42,171 nt of DNA from Candidatus Accumulibacter meliphilus (GCA_003332265.1 QPGA01000018.1:36449-78619), one strand, 5' to 3'; numbered from the stretch's first letter, positions 1-8,943 are shown. Notes: a model not told the origin generated them from the letters alone. Program-made: numbers and translations.

Positions 1-3000
1 GAGAGCTACCTCGACTACCCGTACGGCCCCAACGAGATGCGTGCCGAGCGGGTGCAAACAGCCCTGCGAGCGTGGGGCCAAGAAACCTTCAATACCCTGC
101 TCGGTCAGGGCCAGGCACGCGACTACTACCGCGATGCCACGCGCAACGGCCATGGGCAACTGCAACTGGTGATCGCCAGCGACGCGCCGCGTGTACTCTC
201 CTGGCCGTGGGAGGCGCTGCACGACCCGCAGCTGGGCGATCTGGCGCAGCACTGCCGCATCGAGCGGCAACTCGACACCATCGCCGACCCGCTGCCCCTG
301 CACAAAGGCCTGTCGCGCGAGCGGGTGGGCATCCTGCTGGTCACCGCGCGGCCGTACCAGGGCGACGTCGCCTACCGCAGCATTTCGCGCCCGCTGGTCG
401 AACTCATCCACAGCGAAGGCCTGCCGGCCGAAGTGAAGGTACTACGCCCGCCCAGCTTCGAGCAGTTGCGCCGGGAACTGGAGGAGCATCGCGGCGCCTA
501 TCACATCGTGCACTTCGACGGCCATGGCGGCTTCGGCCAGATGGGCGCTGGCGGCGCCGACAAGTTCAAGGGTCCGCAAGGGCAGCTCGTCTTCGAGAAG
601 GACGACGGCAGCCAGGAGGCTATCACCGGCGCGCAGTTGAGCCAGCTGCTGCGCGAGTACCGCATCCCGATTGCGGTGCTCAACGCCTGCCAGTCGGCGA
701 TGATCAACGAGCAGGCCGACGACGCCTTCGCCTCGGTGGCGACGGCGCTGCTGCGCGCCGGCGTGCGCAGCGTGGTGGCCATGGGCTACTCGCTGTACGT
801 GAGCGGTGCCAGGCAATTCCTGCCGGCCTTCTACCGTCAGCTATTTCTCACCGGCAGCGTCGCCGACGCCACACGCGGCGGGCGCCAGGCGATGTTCCTG
901 CATCCCCAGCGCCGCGGCGAGATCCAACTGCAGGACTGGCTAGTGCCGGTGCTCTACCAGCAAGACCCGCTGCAGCTGGAGTTTGCCAAGCAGCCAAGCA
1001 CCCAGCAGCAGGCGCTGGCGCCGACGCCAAAACCGGAAAGCAAGATCCCGGAATCGGCGCGGGTCGAAGCGAGCGGCGCCCCGCACGGTGTGATCGGCCG
1101 CGACAGCGCCGTGCTCGAACTCGAGCGCGCCAGCCGCCGCGCACCGGCGGCGCTGCTGCTGCACGGCCTGGGCGGCGTGGGCAAGACGACGCTGGCGCGA
1201 GGCTACATCGAGTGGCTGGCACATACCCAGGGCCTGCCCGGGAAGGTGATCTGGCAGAGCTTCGCCGATGTGCGATCGTTCGGCTACGTGCGTAACCGCC
1301 TCGTCGAAGAAATCTTCGGCACCGACGCCATGGCGCTGCCCGACGAGAAGAAGTGGACCGCACTGCTGCAGGCACTGCGCAGCCAGGCGCTGCTGATCGT
1401 GTGGGACAACTTCGAGAGCGCTAGCGGCGCAGCCGATGCGGGCGTGGACAGCGCCCTGCCGCGCGAGGAGCGGCAAGCGCTCAAGCAGTTCCTGGAGCAG
1501 TTGCGAGAAAGCAAGACCAAGGTGCTCATCACCAGCCGCAGCGACGAGGCGTGGCTGGGAACCACGGCGTGCTACCGCATTGCGCTCGGCGGGCTGCAGG
1601 GCGAAGAGCGCCAGGCTCTGGCGCAGGCGATCCTGGCCGACCAGGGCCTGCACCTGGACGCCAAGGACGAGGACAGCGCTAAACTCATCGACTCTCTGAA
1701 AGGCCACCCGCTGATGATGCGGGCGATCCTGCCCAGGCTCGGCAGCATCAACGCGAAGCAACTGCGGCAGGACTTCGAACAGTACGTGCCGCAGGCCGAC
1801 AGCGACGACCCGGTGGAGCAGCGCCTGTATGCGACGCTACGCTACATCGAAGAAGGACTGCCCGCCGACCTCAAACCATTGCTCTATCCAATCGGGCTGC
1901 ACGAGGGCTATATTTACACGACCTTTTTAGCCGACATGGCCAAGGAAGCGCAGCTCCCCTTTACGACGGAACAAGCGCAGCAAGCGCTGGAGCGGCTGGA
2001 GGTGGCAGGGCTGGTGCGTAGGCTGGGCAAAAACGTCTACGAGATGCATCCGGCACTGGCACGCTATGCCAGGCACCAGGGAGCGCGGCTGTTGGCCGAT
2101 GCGGAAGACGCGTCCGCGTGGGAGCAGGGGTTTGTGGCAATCATGGCGCAGCTGGCTGATCACTGCGCGCCCAAGGCGCTGCACGAGCAACGGCCGGTCT
2201 TCCACATCTACGGGGGCAGCTTCGAACGTGCGCTCGGGATGGCGCAGCGCGCGAGTGATCTCCAAGCCTACGGCGCACTGATGCAGGCGCTGGCGAACTA
2301 TGCGCTCAACCGGCGCGACTTTCCGCTGGCGGCAATGCGATTCGAGGCATACGCCCGAAACTGCGAGCAACTGGGTCGGGAGGATCTGGCCGCTGCGCCA
2401 TACCACCAGCTCGGCAGGGTCGCCCAGGAGCGGCGCAACTTAGCTATGGCCGAGGCCTGGTACTGCAAGGCGCTGGAGATCTTCGAGCGCCAGGGCAACG
2501 TCGAGAGCGCAGCGAGCTGCTACCACCAACTCGGCACAGTGGCCGCGGAGCGGCGCAAGTTCGAGACGGCGGAGAACTGGTACCGCAAGTCACTGGAGAT
2601 CAAGGAGCATCAAGGCAACCATCAGGGCGCTGCGATGACCTACCACCAGCTCGGCATCGTGGCCCACGAGCGGCGCATCTTCGAGGCGGCCGACGCTTGG
2701 TACCGCAAGGCGCTGGAGATCTTCGAGCGCCAGCGCGACGAGCACGGCGCGGCGAGCACCTACCAGCAGCTCAGCAGGCTGGCCGAGGAACGGCTCAACG
2801 TCGAGGTGGTCGAGGAGGAGCGCAACTTCGAGGCGGCAGAGGCTTGGTGCCGCAAGGCGCTGGAGATCTTCGAGCGCCAGGGCAACGAACACGACGCGGC
2901 GAGCTGCTACGGCCAGCTTGGTAATTTGGCGTTAGCGCGGCCCAACCTCGATATGGCCGACGCCTGGTACCGTAAGGCGCTGGCGATCTTCGAGCGTCGG

Positions 3001-3351
3001 GGTAACGAACACGACACCGCGAACAGCTACCACAACCTCGGCAGGGTTGCCGAGGCGCGGCTTGACTTCGACGTGGCCGAGGTCTGGTACCACAAGTCGA
3101 TGGGAATCGAGGAGCGCCAGGACAATGAACACGGCGCAGCGATCACCTACCACCGGCTCGGCAGAGTGGCACTGGCCCATAAGCCGCCCGACTTAGAGGC
3201 GGCCGATGCTTGGAACCGCAAGGCGCTGGAGATCTTTGAGCGCCATAACGATGAGCACAACGCGGCGATCTCCCGGGACGCGCTTCAGCGTCTGCAACAA
3301 ATCGCCAAGTGCGACGACGAAGGGCCTGCCCAAACGCGAGCCTCTGGGTAG
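1..3351 (+). CDS. CHAT protease - NB-ARC-type NTPase - TPR protein (5' end outside window)
   Basis: The reading frame is open from base 1, and the first 12 codons match the block that precedes CHAT domains in this family, so the true start lies upstream. Numbering from the Met at base 37: the caspase-like CHAT domain spans about residues 1-300, with the catalytic pair visible as His163 (in HFDGHG) and Cys218 (in LNACQSA). A P-loop NTPase follows, with Walker A GLGGVGKTT around Lys383 and a Walker B-like LLIVWDNF about 70 residues later. The C-terminal 350 residues are tetratricopeptide repeats. This sensor-NTPase-protease layout resembles NLR-type proteins: the TPRs would sense a ligand, the NTPase oligomerise, and CHAT cleave a target. 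That mechanism is known for relatives and is inference here. No substrate or partner gene is seen downstream; 404 non-coding bases and a tRNA follow. All key catalytic residues are intact. Confidence 0.9.
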   Translation, partial: ESYLDYPYGPNEMRAERVQTALRAWGQETFNTLLGQGQARDYYRDATRNGHGQLQLVIASDAPRVLSWPWEALHDPQLGDLAQHCRIERQLDTIADPLPLHKGLSRERVGILLVTARPYQGDVAYRSISRPLVELIHSEGLPAEVKVLRPPSFEQLRRELEEHRGAYHIVHFDGHGGFGQMGAGGADKFKGPQGQLVFEKDDGSQEAITGAQLSQLLREYRIPIAVLNACQSAMINEQADDAFASVATALLRAGVRSVVAMGYSLYVSGARQFLPAFYRQLFLTGSVADATRGGRQAMFLHPQRRGEIQLQDWLVPVLYQQDPLQLEFAKQPSTQQQALAPTPKPESKIPESARVEASGAPHGVIGRDSAVLELERASRRAPAALLLHGLGGVGKTTLARGYIEWLAHTQGLPGKVIWQSFADVRSFGYVRNRLVEEIFGTDAMALPDEKKWTALLQALRSQALLIVWDNFESASGAADAGVDSALPREERQALKQFLEQLRESKTKVLITSRSDEAWLGTTACYRIALGGLQGEERQALAQAILADQGLHLDAKDEDSAKLIDSLKGHPLMMRAILPRLGSINAKQLRQDFEQYVPQADSDDPVEQRLYATLRYIEEGLPADLKPLLYPIGLHEGYIYTTFLADMAKEAQLPFTTEQAQQALERLEVAGLVRRLGKNVYEMHPALARYARHQGARLLADAEDASAWEQGFVAIMAQLADHCAPKALHEQRPVFHIYGGSFERALGMAQRASDLQAYGALMQALANYALNRRDFPLAAMRFEAYARNCEQLGREDLAAAPYHQLGRVAQERRNLAMAEAWYCKALEIFERQGNVESAASCYHQLGTVAAERRKFETAENWYRKSLEIKEHQGNHQGAAMTYHQLGIVAHERRIFEAADAWYRKALEIFERQRDEHGAASTYQQLSRLAEERLNVEVVEEERNFEAAEAWCRKALEIFERQGNEHDAASCYGQLGNLALARPNLDMADAWYRKALAIFERRGNEHDTANSYHNLGRVAEARLDFDVAEVWYHKSMGIEERQDNEHGAAITYHRLGRVALAHKPPDLEAADAWNRKALEIFERHNDEHNAAISRDALQRLQQIAKCDDEGPAQTRASG
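2401..3270 (+). repeat. Seven tandem 120-bp TPR-coding repeats
   Basis: Units start at 2401, 2521, 2641, 2761, 2908, 3028 and 3148, each opening with a TAC codon and a QLG-like motif. Each encodes a 40-residue TPR-type unit with the recurring core AWYRKALEIFERQGN. The fourth unit is 147 bp: nine extra codons repeat its own EER-N-E segment, which looks like an internal duplication. The last unit carries a few extra codons (HKPPDLEAADAW). The DNA-level similarity is high enough for unit gain or loss by recombination. Confidence 0.85.
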
Positions 3352-3755
3352 ACACCGTCGGGTGGCGAGCCTGACGGCTCGTCTGTCGCTGGTTCCAGCC
3401 AGCGTGATCCGGCCGAGGCACCGGCGTCCGAATCCAGTCGGCGTAGCATCGTATCGGCCGTTAGCAATTGGCGAACGCGCGGACGCAGCTGAGTCGCTGG
3501 CACTCGCCGAACATGACTCGCGATCAACGTCCTGGCTAGGCGTGCGTCGACAACGCTGGCGGTGAAGCGGAGCGGTAACAATGACGAAGGGATCTTTCCG
3601 GTGGCTTGTTGATCGACGCCTGCCAATTGCCGATCGGCCACTGATTCTCGGCGGTCTGCCCACCCGGATGCCGCCAGACTCTCGAAAGCCAAGCCACGAG
3701 CCCGCAAGCTATTTCGCTGGCAATTTCCATCTGGCGCTAGCCCGGCGCTAGCCCA
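3352..3755. other. Intergenic stretch without a gene
   Basis: I see no supported coding sequence in these 404 bases. Two short perfect hairpins follow the CHAT stop codon: a 6-bp stem at 3366-3381 and a 6-bp stem CGCTGG/CCAGCG at 3387-3404. Neither has a T-tract, so they may be weak or factor-dependent ends of the CHAT transcript. The right end runs into the tRNA-Thr terminator. Confidence 0.5.
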
Positions 3756-3791
3756 CAAAAAAATAAAGGGCTAGCGTATCGCTAACCCTTT
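3756..3791 (-). terminator. Rho-independent terminator of tRNA-Thr
   Basis: On the minus strand, 6 bases after the tRNA CCA end, a 12-bp stem (AAAGGGTTAGCG with CGCTAGCCCTTT, one G-T pair) has a 3-base loop. It is followed by A and seven T residues (3757-3763 on the plus strand are seven A). Confidence 0.85.
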
Positions 3792-3797
3792 GATTTT

Positions 3798-3873
3798 TGG
3801 TGCCGCTGGACGGAATCGAACTGTCGACCTTCGCATTACGAATGCGCTGCTCTACCGACTGAGCTACAGCGGC
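3798..3873 (-). tRNA. tRNA-Thr(CGT)
   Basis: A full cloverleaf on the minus strand: acceptor GCCGCTG/CAGCGGC, D-arm GCTC/GAGC, anticodon loop TTCGTAA (anticodon CGT, reading ACG), T-loop TTCGATT, discriminator A and an encoded CCA. The T-stem has one A-C mismatch. It stands alone with its own promoter and terminator. Confidence 0.95.
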
Positions 3874-3905
3874 ACGGTGACTCTTGAAGCATGTGCAGGG
3901 TCGGC

Positions 3906-3934
3906 ATTCTAGCAGCGCCGACGGATATTTGGAA
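3906..3934 (-). promoter_or_regulatory. Probable sigma-70 promoter of tRNA-Thr
   Basis: On the minus strand there is a -35-like TTCCAA (3934-3929), a 17-base spacer and a -10 TAGAAT (3911-3906). The predicted start falls roughly 25 bases upstream of the tRNA. The -35 box is weak (4 of 6 to consensus); the -10 is the same hexamer used by the tRNA-Pro cluster promoter. Confidence 0.55.
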
Positions 3935-4003
3935 CCTCTATTTGCGGCCCGAAACGCTGTCGCTTGCTCGTCGGCGCCCTCGCCGCGAGCGCAAGCGAGA
4001 AAG

Positions 4004-5395
4004 TTAATCGAGCCTGGCCAGGGTCGACTTGGCCAGCGGCGGATTCAGGGCCAGGTACTTCTTTATCCCCGAAAAGATGGCCGAGGCCAGTTTGTCCTGG
4101 TAGGCGTCATCGTTCAGGCGCTTCTCCTCCTCCGGATTGGAGATGAAGGCGGTTTCGATCAGGATCGACGGAATATCGGGCGCCTTGAGAACGGCAAAAC
4201 CGGCCTGTTCGACGTGCGCCTTGTGCAGGCGGTTGATACCGCCAATCTCGCCGAGGACCGCTTTGCCGAGCTTCAGGCTATCGCTGATTGTTGCCGTCTG
4301 CGAGAGATCGAGCAGCGTACGCGCCAGGACGGGGTCGTTGACGGAGATATTGACGCCACCAATCAGGTCGGAGGCGTTCTCTTTCTGGGCCAGATAACGC
4401 GCCGCCGAACTCGAGGCACCGCTCTCGGAAAGAACGAAAACTGACGACCCATTGGCGTCCGGCCTGACAAAGGCGTCGGCATGGATCGAAACGAAGAGGT
4501 CGGACTGGATTCGACGCGCTTTATCGACGCGTGCGCGCAGGGGCACGAAGAAGTCCGAGTCACGAGTCAGGACTACACGCATGTTCGGGTCGGCCGCAAT
4601 TTTCGCGCGCAAGCGCTTGGCCACCGCCAGCGTGACGTGCTTTTCGTAGCTGCCACCGCTCCCGATCGCACCAGGATCCTCGCCTCCGTGCCCCGGATCG
4701 AGGGTGATCGTCACCAGACGATCGATGACCGACCGACCCCGCTGTTTGCTCACTGGCCGGTGCTCGGCGAGTTGCTCGGGCTTCGCGTCGATCTTCGCGT
4801 CGATCTTGGCGTCGATCTTCGCGTCGATATTGGCATCGGTGCCTGGTTCGGGCCGGCTTTCGGCGATGATCTCAGGCCTGCTTTCGACGGGTGCGACTTT
4901 CCAGTCCTTGCTGTCGAGCAGCGAGAGCAGCGGATCCGGTGGCGTTGACGGATAGACGTCGAGAACCAGGCGATGCCCGTAATTACCCACTGGTGCCAGT
5001 TCAAAAACCTGCGGCGCGACCTCGGTCTTGAGCTCCATCACCAGACGAACGACGCCCGGCTTGTGGCGCCCGGCGCGCAGCAGCTTGATATTGGGATCGT
5101 CGGGAAGCACCTTGCTGGAAAGGCTGTCGAGCACGCTGGTCAGCTCGATGCCTTCCAGGTCCACGACCAGACGGTCAGGATCTTTGACCGTGAATTGCGT
5201 GTATTTCAATGGTGCGCTGAGTTCGATCGTCACGCGCGTGTACTCTGCTGCCGGCCAGACGCGAACGGCAAGAACAGCCGGACTTCTCTTGGCAGACGCT
5301 TGCGATACCTGGCTGACTGTTAGAAACAGCGAAGCACCGGCCAACTTGATCAGTCTCCGGCGTCCTGCCAACCGCTCCTCAGCGCGTTCAGACAT
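4004..5395 (-). CDS. amiC: N-acetylmuramoyl-L-alanine amidase (AmiC type)
   Basis: A periplasmic zinc amidase that cleaves the bond between MurNAc and L-Ala in peptidoglycan, mainly at the septum for daughter-cell separation. The 463-residue product starts at an ATG preceded by a strong GAGGAGGG ribosome site. The N-terminus RRRLIKLAG followed by a hydrophobic stretch looks like a twin-arginine signal, as in E. coli AmiC. An AMIN domain (about residues 40-150) targets the protein. A variable linker with a DAKI repeat follows, and then the Amidase_3 domain. Zinc-binding and catalytic positions are visible: His in DPGHGG, Glu in SYEKH, His in SIHAD and Glu in ILIETAF. Its start overlaps the end of tsaE by 46 bases, so the two genes form an operon. 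This tsaE-amiC order is common in proteobacteria. Confidence 0.95.
   Translation of the reverse strand: MSERAEERLAGRRRLIKLAGASLFLTVSQVSQASAKRSPAVLAVRVWPAAEYTRVTIELSAPLKYTQFTVKDPDRLVVDLEGIELTSVLDSLSSKVLPDDPNIKLLRAGRHKPGVVRLVMELKTEVAPQVFELAPVGNYGHRLVLDVYPSTPPDPLLSLLDSKDWKVAPVESRPEIIAESRPEPGTDANIDAKIDAKIDAKIDAKPEQLAEHRPVSKQRGRSVIDRLVTITLDPGHGGEDPGAIGSGGSYEKHVTLAVAKRLRAKIAADPNMRVVLTRDSDFFVPLRARVDKARRIQSDLFVSIHADAFVRPDANGSSVFVLSESGASSSAARYLAQKENASDLIGGVNISVNDPVLARTLLDLSQTATISDSLKLGKAVLGEIGGINRLHKAHVEQAGFAVLKAPDIPSILIETAFISNPEEEKRLNDDAYQDKLASAIFSGIKKYLALNPPLAKSTLARLD
4781..4840 (-). repeat. 12-bp tandem repeat in the amiC linker
   Basis: Five consecutive 12-bp units (4781, 4793, 4805, 4817, 4829), the first four being CTTCGCGTCGAT or a one-base variant on the plus strand. 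On the coding strand they give repeated Asp-Ala-Lys-Ile between the AMIN and amidase domains. The in-frame period means copy change alters only linker length. Confidence 0.85.
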
Positions 5396-5853
5396 TTTTG
5401 TCCCTCCTCGGTACTCGCAACAACGTCCAGCGTCCGACCGTTCCCGCAAATATGGAACATAAGGACGATGTCAGCCGCAGGCACCTGCCGGGCAGCCTTT
5501 TGGGGCCACTCGACCAAGCAAACGGCATCGTCTCGGAAATATTCGCCAAGCCCTGCATCAACGAACTCTTCTGGAAAGTTGAACCGATAGAAATCAAAGT
5601 GATACCAGTATATCCTCGAAATCACATAAATTTCAACCAATGTGTAGGTGGGGCTTTTTACCGGACCGACATGGCCGAGCGCGCGCAACATGGCGCGCAC
5701 CAGGGAGGTTTTCCCGGCGCCGAGGTCGCCATCGAGCCAGACCACCATCCCCGGAACGAGCAGGGGCGCCAGTTGGCGGCCAAACTCGGCGGTCGCCGCG
5801 TCGTCGGAGAGATGCAGACGGACTGCCGACTGGTTATCATCGCTGCTATGCAA
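5350..5853 (-). CDS. tsaE: tRNA threonylcarbamoyladenosine biosynthesis ATPase TsaE
   Basis: The P-loop ATPase partner of TsaB/TsaD in forming t6A37 on ANN-decoding tRNAs in the cytoplasm. Visible features are Walker A GDLGAGKTSLVRAML, the family block SPTYTLVE, the HFDFYR motif and the acidic VEWPQKA segment. No ATG exists upstream of the conserved N-terminal part. TTG at 5853 is the best start because GGGAG lies 8 bases before it, giving 167 residues, close to the family's usual length. Further TTG codons in frame at 5868 and 5901 are possible. With the chosen start the first codon overlaps the 5' end of divergent queG by 6 bases. amiC follows with a 46-base overlap. Confidence 0.9.
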   Translation of the reverse strand: MHSSDDNQSAVRLHLSDDAATAEFGRQLAPLLVPGMVVWLDGDLGAGKTSLVRAMLRALGHVGPVKSPTYTLVEIYVISRIYWYHFDFYRFNFPEEFVDAGLGEYFRDDAVCLVEWPQKAARQVPAADIVLMFHICGNGRTLDVVASTEEGQKCLNALRSGWQDAGD

Positions 5854-6966
5854 GAAGAGAACTCCCAAACAGGCACCGTCGGCGGCCTGGCCGATGGCCA
5901 AGGCGCTTACGCCGCAGTAGCGAAAAAAATCAAGGACTGGGGTCAGGAACTGGGCTTTGCCGCGATCGGCATCGCCAGGGCCGATGTATCAGCCGCAGCG
6001 CCGTGGCTGATGCGCTGGCTTGCGCTGGGCCGGCACGGCGAAATGGATTATATGGCCAAACATGCGGCGCTGCGCGCGGCGCCGCCGCTGCTCCTGCCGG
6101 GCGCCCTGTCGGTCATTTCGGTACGCCTGGCTTACTGGCCCGCGGCTGTCGATGCACAAAAAGTCCTCGACGATGCCGAGCTGGCCTACGTCTCGCGCTA
6201 CGCACTCGGCCGCGACTATCACAAGACCGTCCGCCAGCGGCTGCAGAAACTCGCCGACCGTCTGCGCCAGGAGGTGGCGACGCTGGACTTGGCAGAGCCC
6301 TTTGCCTGCCGCGTATTTTCCGATTCGGCACCGGTCATGGAAACCGATTTCGCCCGTCAGGCAGGCATCGCCTGGCGCGGCAAACACACGCTATCGCTGA
6401 CGCGCGAGGGTTCGTGGCACTTCCTGGGCGAGATCTACAGCACCCTGCCGCTGCCCGCCGATACGCCGATCGCCGACCATTGCGGCGACTGCCGGCGTTG
6501 CCTCGACGCCTGCCCGACCGCAGCCATCGTCGCCCCCTACGAAGTGGACGCCCGGCTATGCATTTCGTATCTGACGATCGAGCTGCACGGCGCCATCCCG
6601 GTGGCCCTGCGGCCGCTGATCGGCACGCGCATCTACGGCTGCGACGACTGTCAGCTGTGCTGCCCCTGGAACCGCTTCGCCCAGATCGGCGACCCCGACT
6701 TTGCGGTGCGCAACGGGCTTGACGCGACGCCATTGACGACCCTCTTCGCCTGGAGCGAGGAGGACTTCAACAACCGCCTGGCCGGCAGCCCGATTCGCCG
6801 CATCGGCCACCTGCGCTGGCTGCGCAATATTGCCGTCGCCCTGGGCAACGCACCCTGCTCGCCGGCCATCATCGCGGCGCTATGCTCGCGACAGGATGAC
6901 CCCTCGCCGCTGCTGCGTGAGCACGTTGCCTGGGCACTCGCGCAGCAGCGCTCATCAGCCGACTGA
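5848..6966 (+). CDS. queG: Epoxyqueuosine reductase QueG
   Basis: A cobalamin- and iron-sulfur-dependent enzyme that reduces epoxyqueuosine to queuosine in tRNA wobble position 34, the last step of queuosine synthesis. The 372-residue length is normal. Two ferredoxin-like cysteine groups are visible: C212-x2-C215-x2-C218-x3-C222-P and C265-x2-C268-x2-C271-C272-P. The C-terminus carries a HEAT-like segment (LREHVAWAL). The ATG at 5848 is the only ATG before the conserved KKIKDWGQELGF block. It has no clear ribosome site and overlaps the start region of tsaE on the other strand. The gene ends 46 bases from the end of the convergent flavoprotein gene. Confidence 0.95.
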   Translation: MQEENSQTGTVGGLADGQGAYAAVAKKIKDWGQELGFAAIGIARADVSAAAPWLMRWLALGRHGEMDYMAKHAALRAAPPLLLPGALSVISVRLAYWPAAVDAQKVLDDAELAYVSRYALGRDYHKTVRQRLQKLADRLRQEVATLDLAEPFACRVFSDSAPVMETDFARQAGIAWRGKHTLSLTREGSWHFLGEIYSTLPLPADTPIADHCGDCRRCLDACPTAAIVAPYEVDARLCISYLTIELHGAIPVALRPLIGTRIYGCDDCQLCCPWNRFAQIGDPDFAVRNGLDATPLTTLFAWSEEDFNNRLAGSPIRRIGHLRWLRNIAVALGNAPCSPAIIAALCSRQDDPSPLLREHVAWALAQQRSSAD

Positions 6967-7012
6967 CTTTCAACATCCACCCTCCCGCAGCCACCGTCAT
7001 TGTGCGGAGCGC

Positions 7013-8653
7013 TTACATGTTCGGATAGTTCGGCCCACCGCCGCCCTCGGGCGCTACCCAGCGGATGTTCTGGATCGGATCCTTGATGTCGCAGGTCTTG
7101 CAATGAACGCAGTTCGACGCATTGATCTGCAGCCGCGGGCCGGCGGCCTCTTCGACGATTTCATAGACTCCCGCAGGGCAATAGCGCTGCTCGGGCGAAG
7201 CGTATTCCTTGAAGTTGACAGAAATCGCCTTGCTGCTGTCGAGCAACTGCAGATGGACCGGTTGCTCCTCCTCGTGCGCCGTATTGGAGATGAAAACTGA
7301 CGACAGGCGATCAAAGCTCAAGACGCCGTCTGGCCGCGCGTACTGGATCGGCTGATGGCTCGCCGCGGGCTGTAATTGTTCGTGATCACTGGTTTCGTCC
7401 TTGAGGGTGAAGAACATGCGCCCGCCAAAGAGATTCTGCTGAATCCAGTTGAAGGCGCCGCCCGCGAAAGTGCCGAACCTGTGCAGCGCCGGCCCGAAAT
7501 TGCGCGCCTGGTGGAGTTCGGCGTACAACCAGGAAGCCTTGAAGTTCTGCTCATAGGCGACCAGATCGCTGCGCCCTGCAGGGTCCGCCTGCAGCGCGGT
7601 GTGCACCGTTTCGGCGGCCAGCATCGCCGACTTCATGGCCGTATGAATACCCTTGATCTTGGCAAAATTCAGGGTCCCGGCGTCACAGCCGATCAACAGC
7701 CCGCCAGGGAAACTCTGCTTGGGCAGGCTGTTGAGCCCCCCCTTGGTGATGGCGCGCGCCCCGTAGCACAGGCGTTTGCCGCCTTCCAGGTACTTCCTGA
7801 TCTGAGCCTGCGACTTGAAACGCTGAAATTCCTCGAACGGCGATAGATAGGGATTGGCGTAGTTGAGATCGGCGATCAGCCCCACGGCGACCTGATTGTC
7901 GGCCAGGTGATAGAGGAAGGAGCCGCCGCTGGCGCCATGTTCGCTAAGCGGCCAGCCAGCGCCATGCACGACCAGGCCAGCCTGGTGTTTTGCCGGCTCG
8001 ATCTCCCACAGTTCCTTGATCCCGAGACCGTAGTGTTGGGCGCTAGCGCCAGCCGCCAGGTCGTATCTGGCGATCAGTTCCTTGCCCAGCTGGCCGCGCG
8101 CCCCTTCGGCGAACAGCGTGTACTTGGCGTGCAGCTCGAGGCCCGGCTGGAAATTGTCCTTTGGCTCGCCGTGCTTGTCACGTCCCAGATCACCAGTGGC
8201 CACGCCTTTCACCGAGGCGTCGTCGTGATAGAGCAACTCGGCCGCTGCGAAGCCCGGGAAGATCTCGACGCCCAGCGCTTCCGCCTGTTCGCCCAGCCAA
8301 CGGCACAGGCTGCCCAGGCTGATGATGTAGTTCCCGGTATTGTGCATCGGTGCCGGTACGGCAAACGCGGGCAGCTTGACGGCCGCGGTTTCACTGCGAT
8401 ACAGATACACCTGATCTTCGCTGACCGGGGTCTGCAGCGGCGCACCCAGGGCCTGCCAGTCGGGTAGCAATTCGTCCAGCGCGCGGCTCTCGAACAAGGC
8501 GCCGGAGAGGATGTGCGCGCCGACTTCCGAACCCTTCTCCAGCACCATGACCGACAGCTCGGAATTGAGCTGCTTGAGACGAATCGCCGCACTCAAGCCT
8601 GCCGGCCCCGCACCGACAATCACTACGTCATACTCCATCGCTTCACGTTCCAT
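7013..8653 (-). CDS. Electron transfer flavoprotein:ubiquinone oxidoreductase (ETF-QO)
   Basis: A membrane-associated FAD and 4Fe-4S enzyme that passes electrons from reduced ETF, produced by acyl-CoA dehydrogenases, to ubiquinone. The 546-residue protein has the N-terminal FAD-binding motif VIVGAGPAGLSAAIRL at about residues 11-26. The family block IGCDAGTLNFAKIKGIHTAMKS appears in the middle, with a C-terminal cluster motif CVHCKTCDIKDP. Start ATG 8653 is preceded by GGGGAG at good spacing; the frame stays open upstream through the tRNA region, which is not coding. It stands alone, with no etfAB in the window. Its presence suggests fatty acid or branched-chain amino acid oxidation. Confidence 0.95.
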   Translation of the reverse strand: MEREAMEYDVVIVGAGPAGLSAAIRLKQLNSELSVMVLEKGSEVGAHILSGALFESRALDELLPDWQALGAPLQTPVSEDQVYLYRSETAAVKLPAFAVPAPMHNTGNYIISLGSLCRWLGEQAEALGVEIFPGFAAAELLYHDDASVKGVATGDLGRDKHGEPKDNFQPGLELHAKYTLFAEGARGQLGKELIARYDLAAGASAQHYGLGIKELWEIEPAKHQAGLVVHGAGWPLSEHGASGGSFLYHLADNQVAVGLIADLNYANPYLSPFEEFQRFKSQAQIRKYLEGGKRLCYGARAITKGGLNSLPKQSFPGGLLIGCDAGTLNFAKIKGIHTAMKSAMLAAETVHTALQADPAGRSDLVAYEQNFKASWLYAELHQARNFGPALHRFGTFAGGAFNWIQQNLFGGRMFFTLKDETSDHEQLQPAASHQPIQYARPDGVLSFDRLSSVFISNTAHEEEQPVHLQLLDSSKAISVNFKEYASPEQRYCPAGVYEIVEEAAGPRLQINASNCVHCKTCDIKDPIQNIRWVAPEGGGGPNYPNM

Positions 8654-8943
8654 GGCCGCTCCCCAAGGTAGCTCAGTTTTCACAAGTGGCCGACCGTCGG
8701 CACACCGACAAATGGAGGGTGTTCTCGCTGAACGCCCATCGGTCGACACAGTTTGAGGGATATACCGCAGCCGGAAAGCGGGGTCAAGTTCGGACCACCT
8801 CTTCGCCGCAATCGTCTTCGCCAACCGGGCACTGTCAAGCCCACGCCAATCTGCCCGGGAGGAAAGCCAGCACCACGGATCCTGCGGCTGCAAGCCGAAA
8901 ATCCTGGCGGCTTTCACAGTCATCAAATTCATGCCGGACCTCA
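8654..8943. other. Intergenic region between ETF-QO and the tRNA cluster
   Basis: No gene is supported in these 290 bases. The region should hold the minus-strand promoter of the ETF-QO gene, but I cannot pick out a convincing pair of boxes. The right end abuts the tRNA promoter. Confidence 0.4.

Noticed and set aside
72-1295. A 407-codon plus-strand frame in the CHAT gene
   Set aside because: It overlaps the CHAT and P-loop domains in another frame; its Arg/Ala/Pro-rich composition is typical of a shadow frame.
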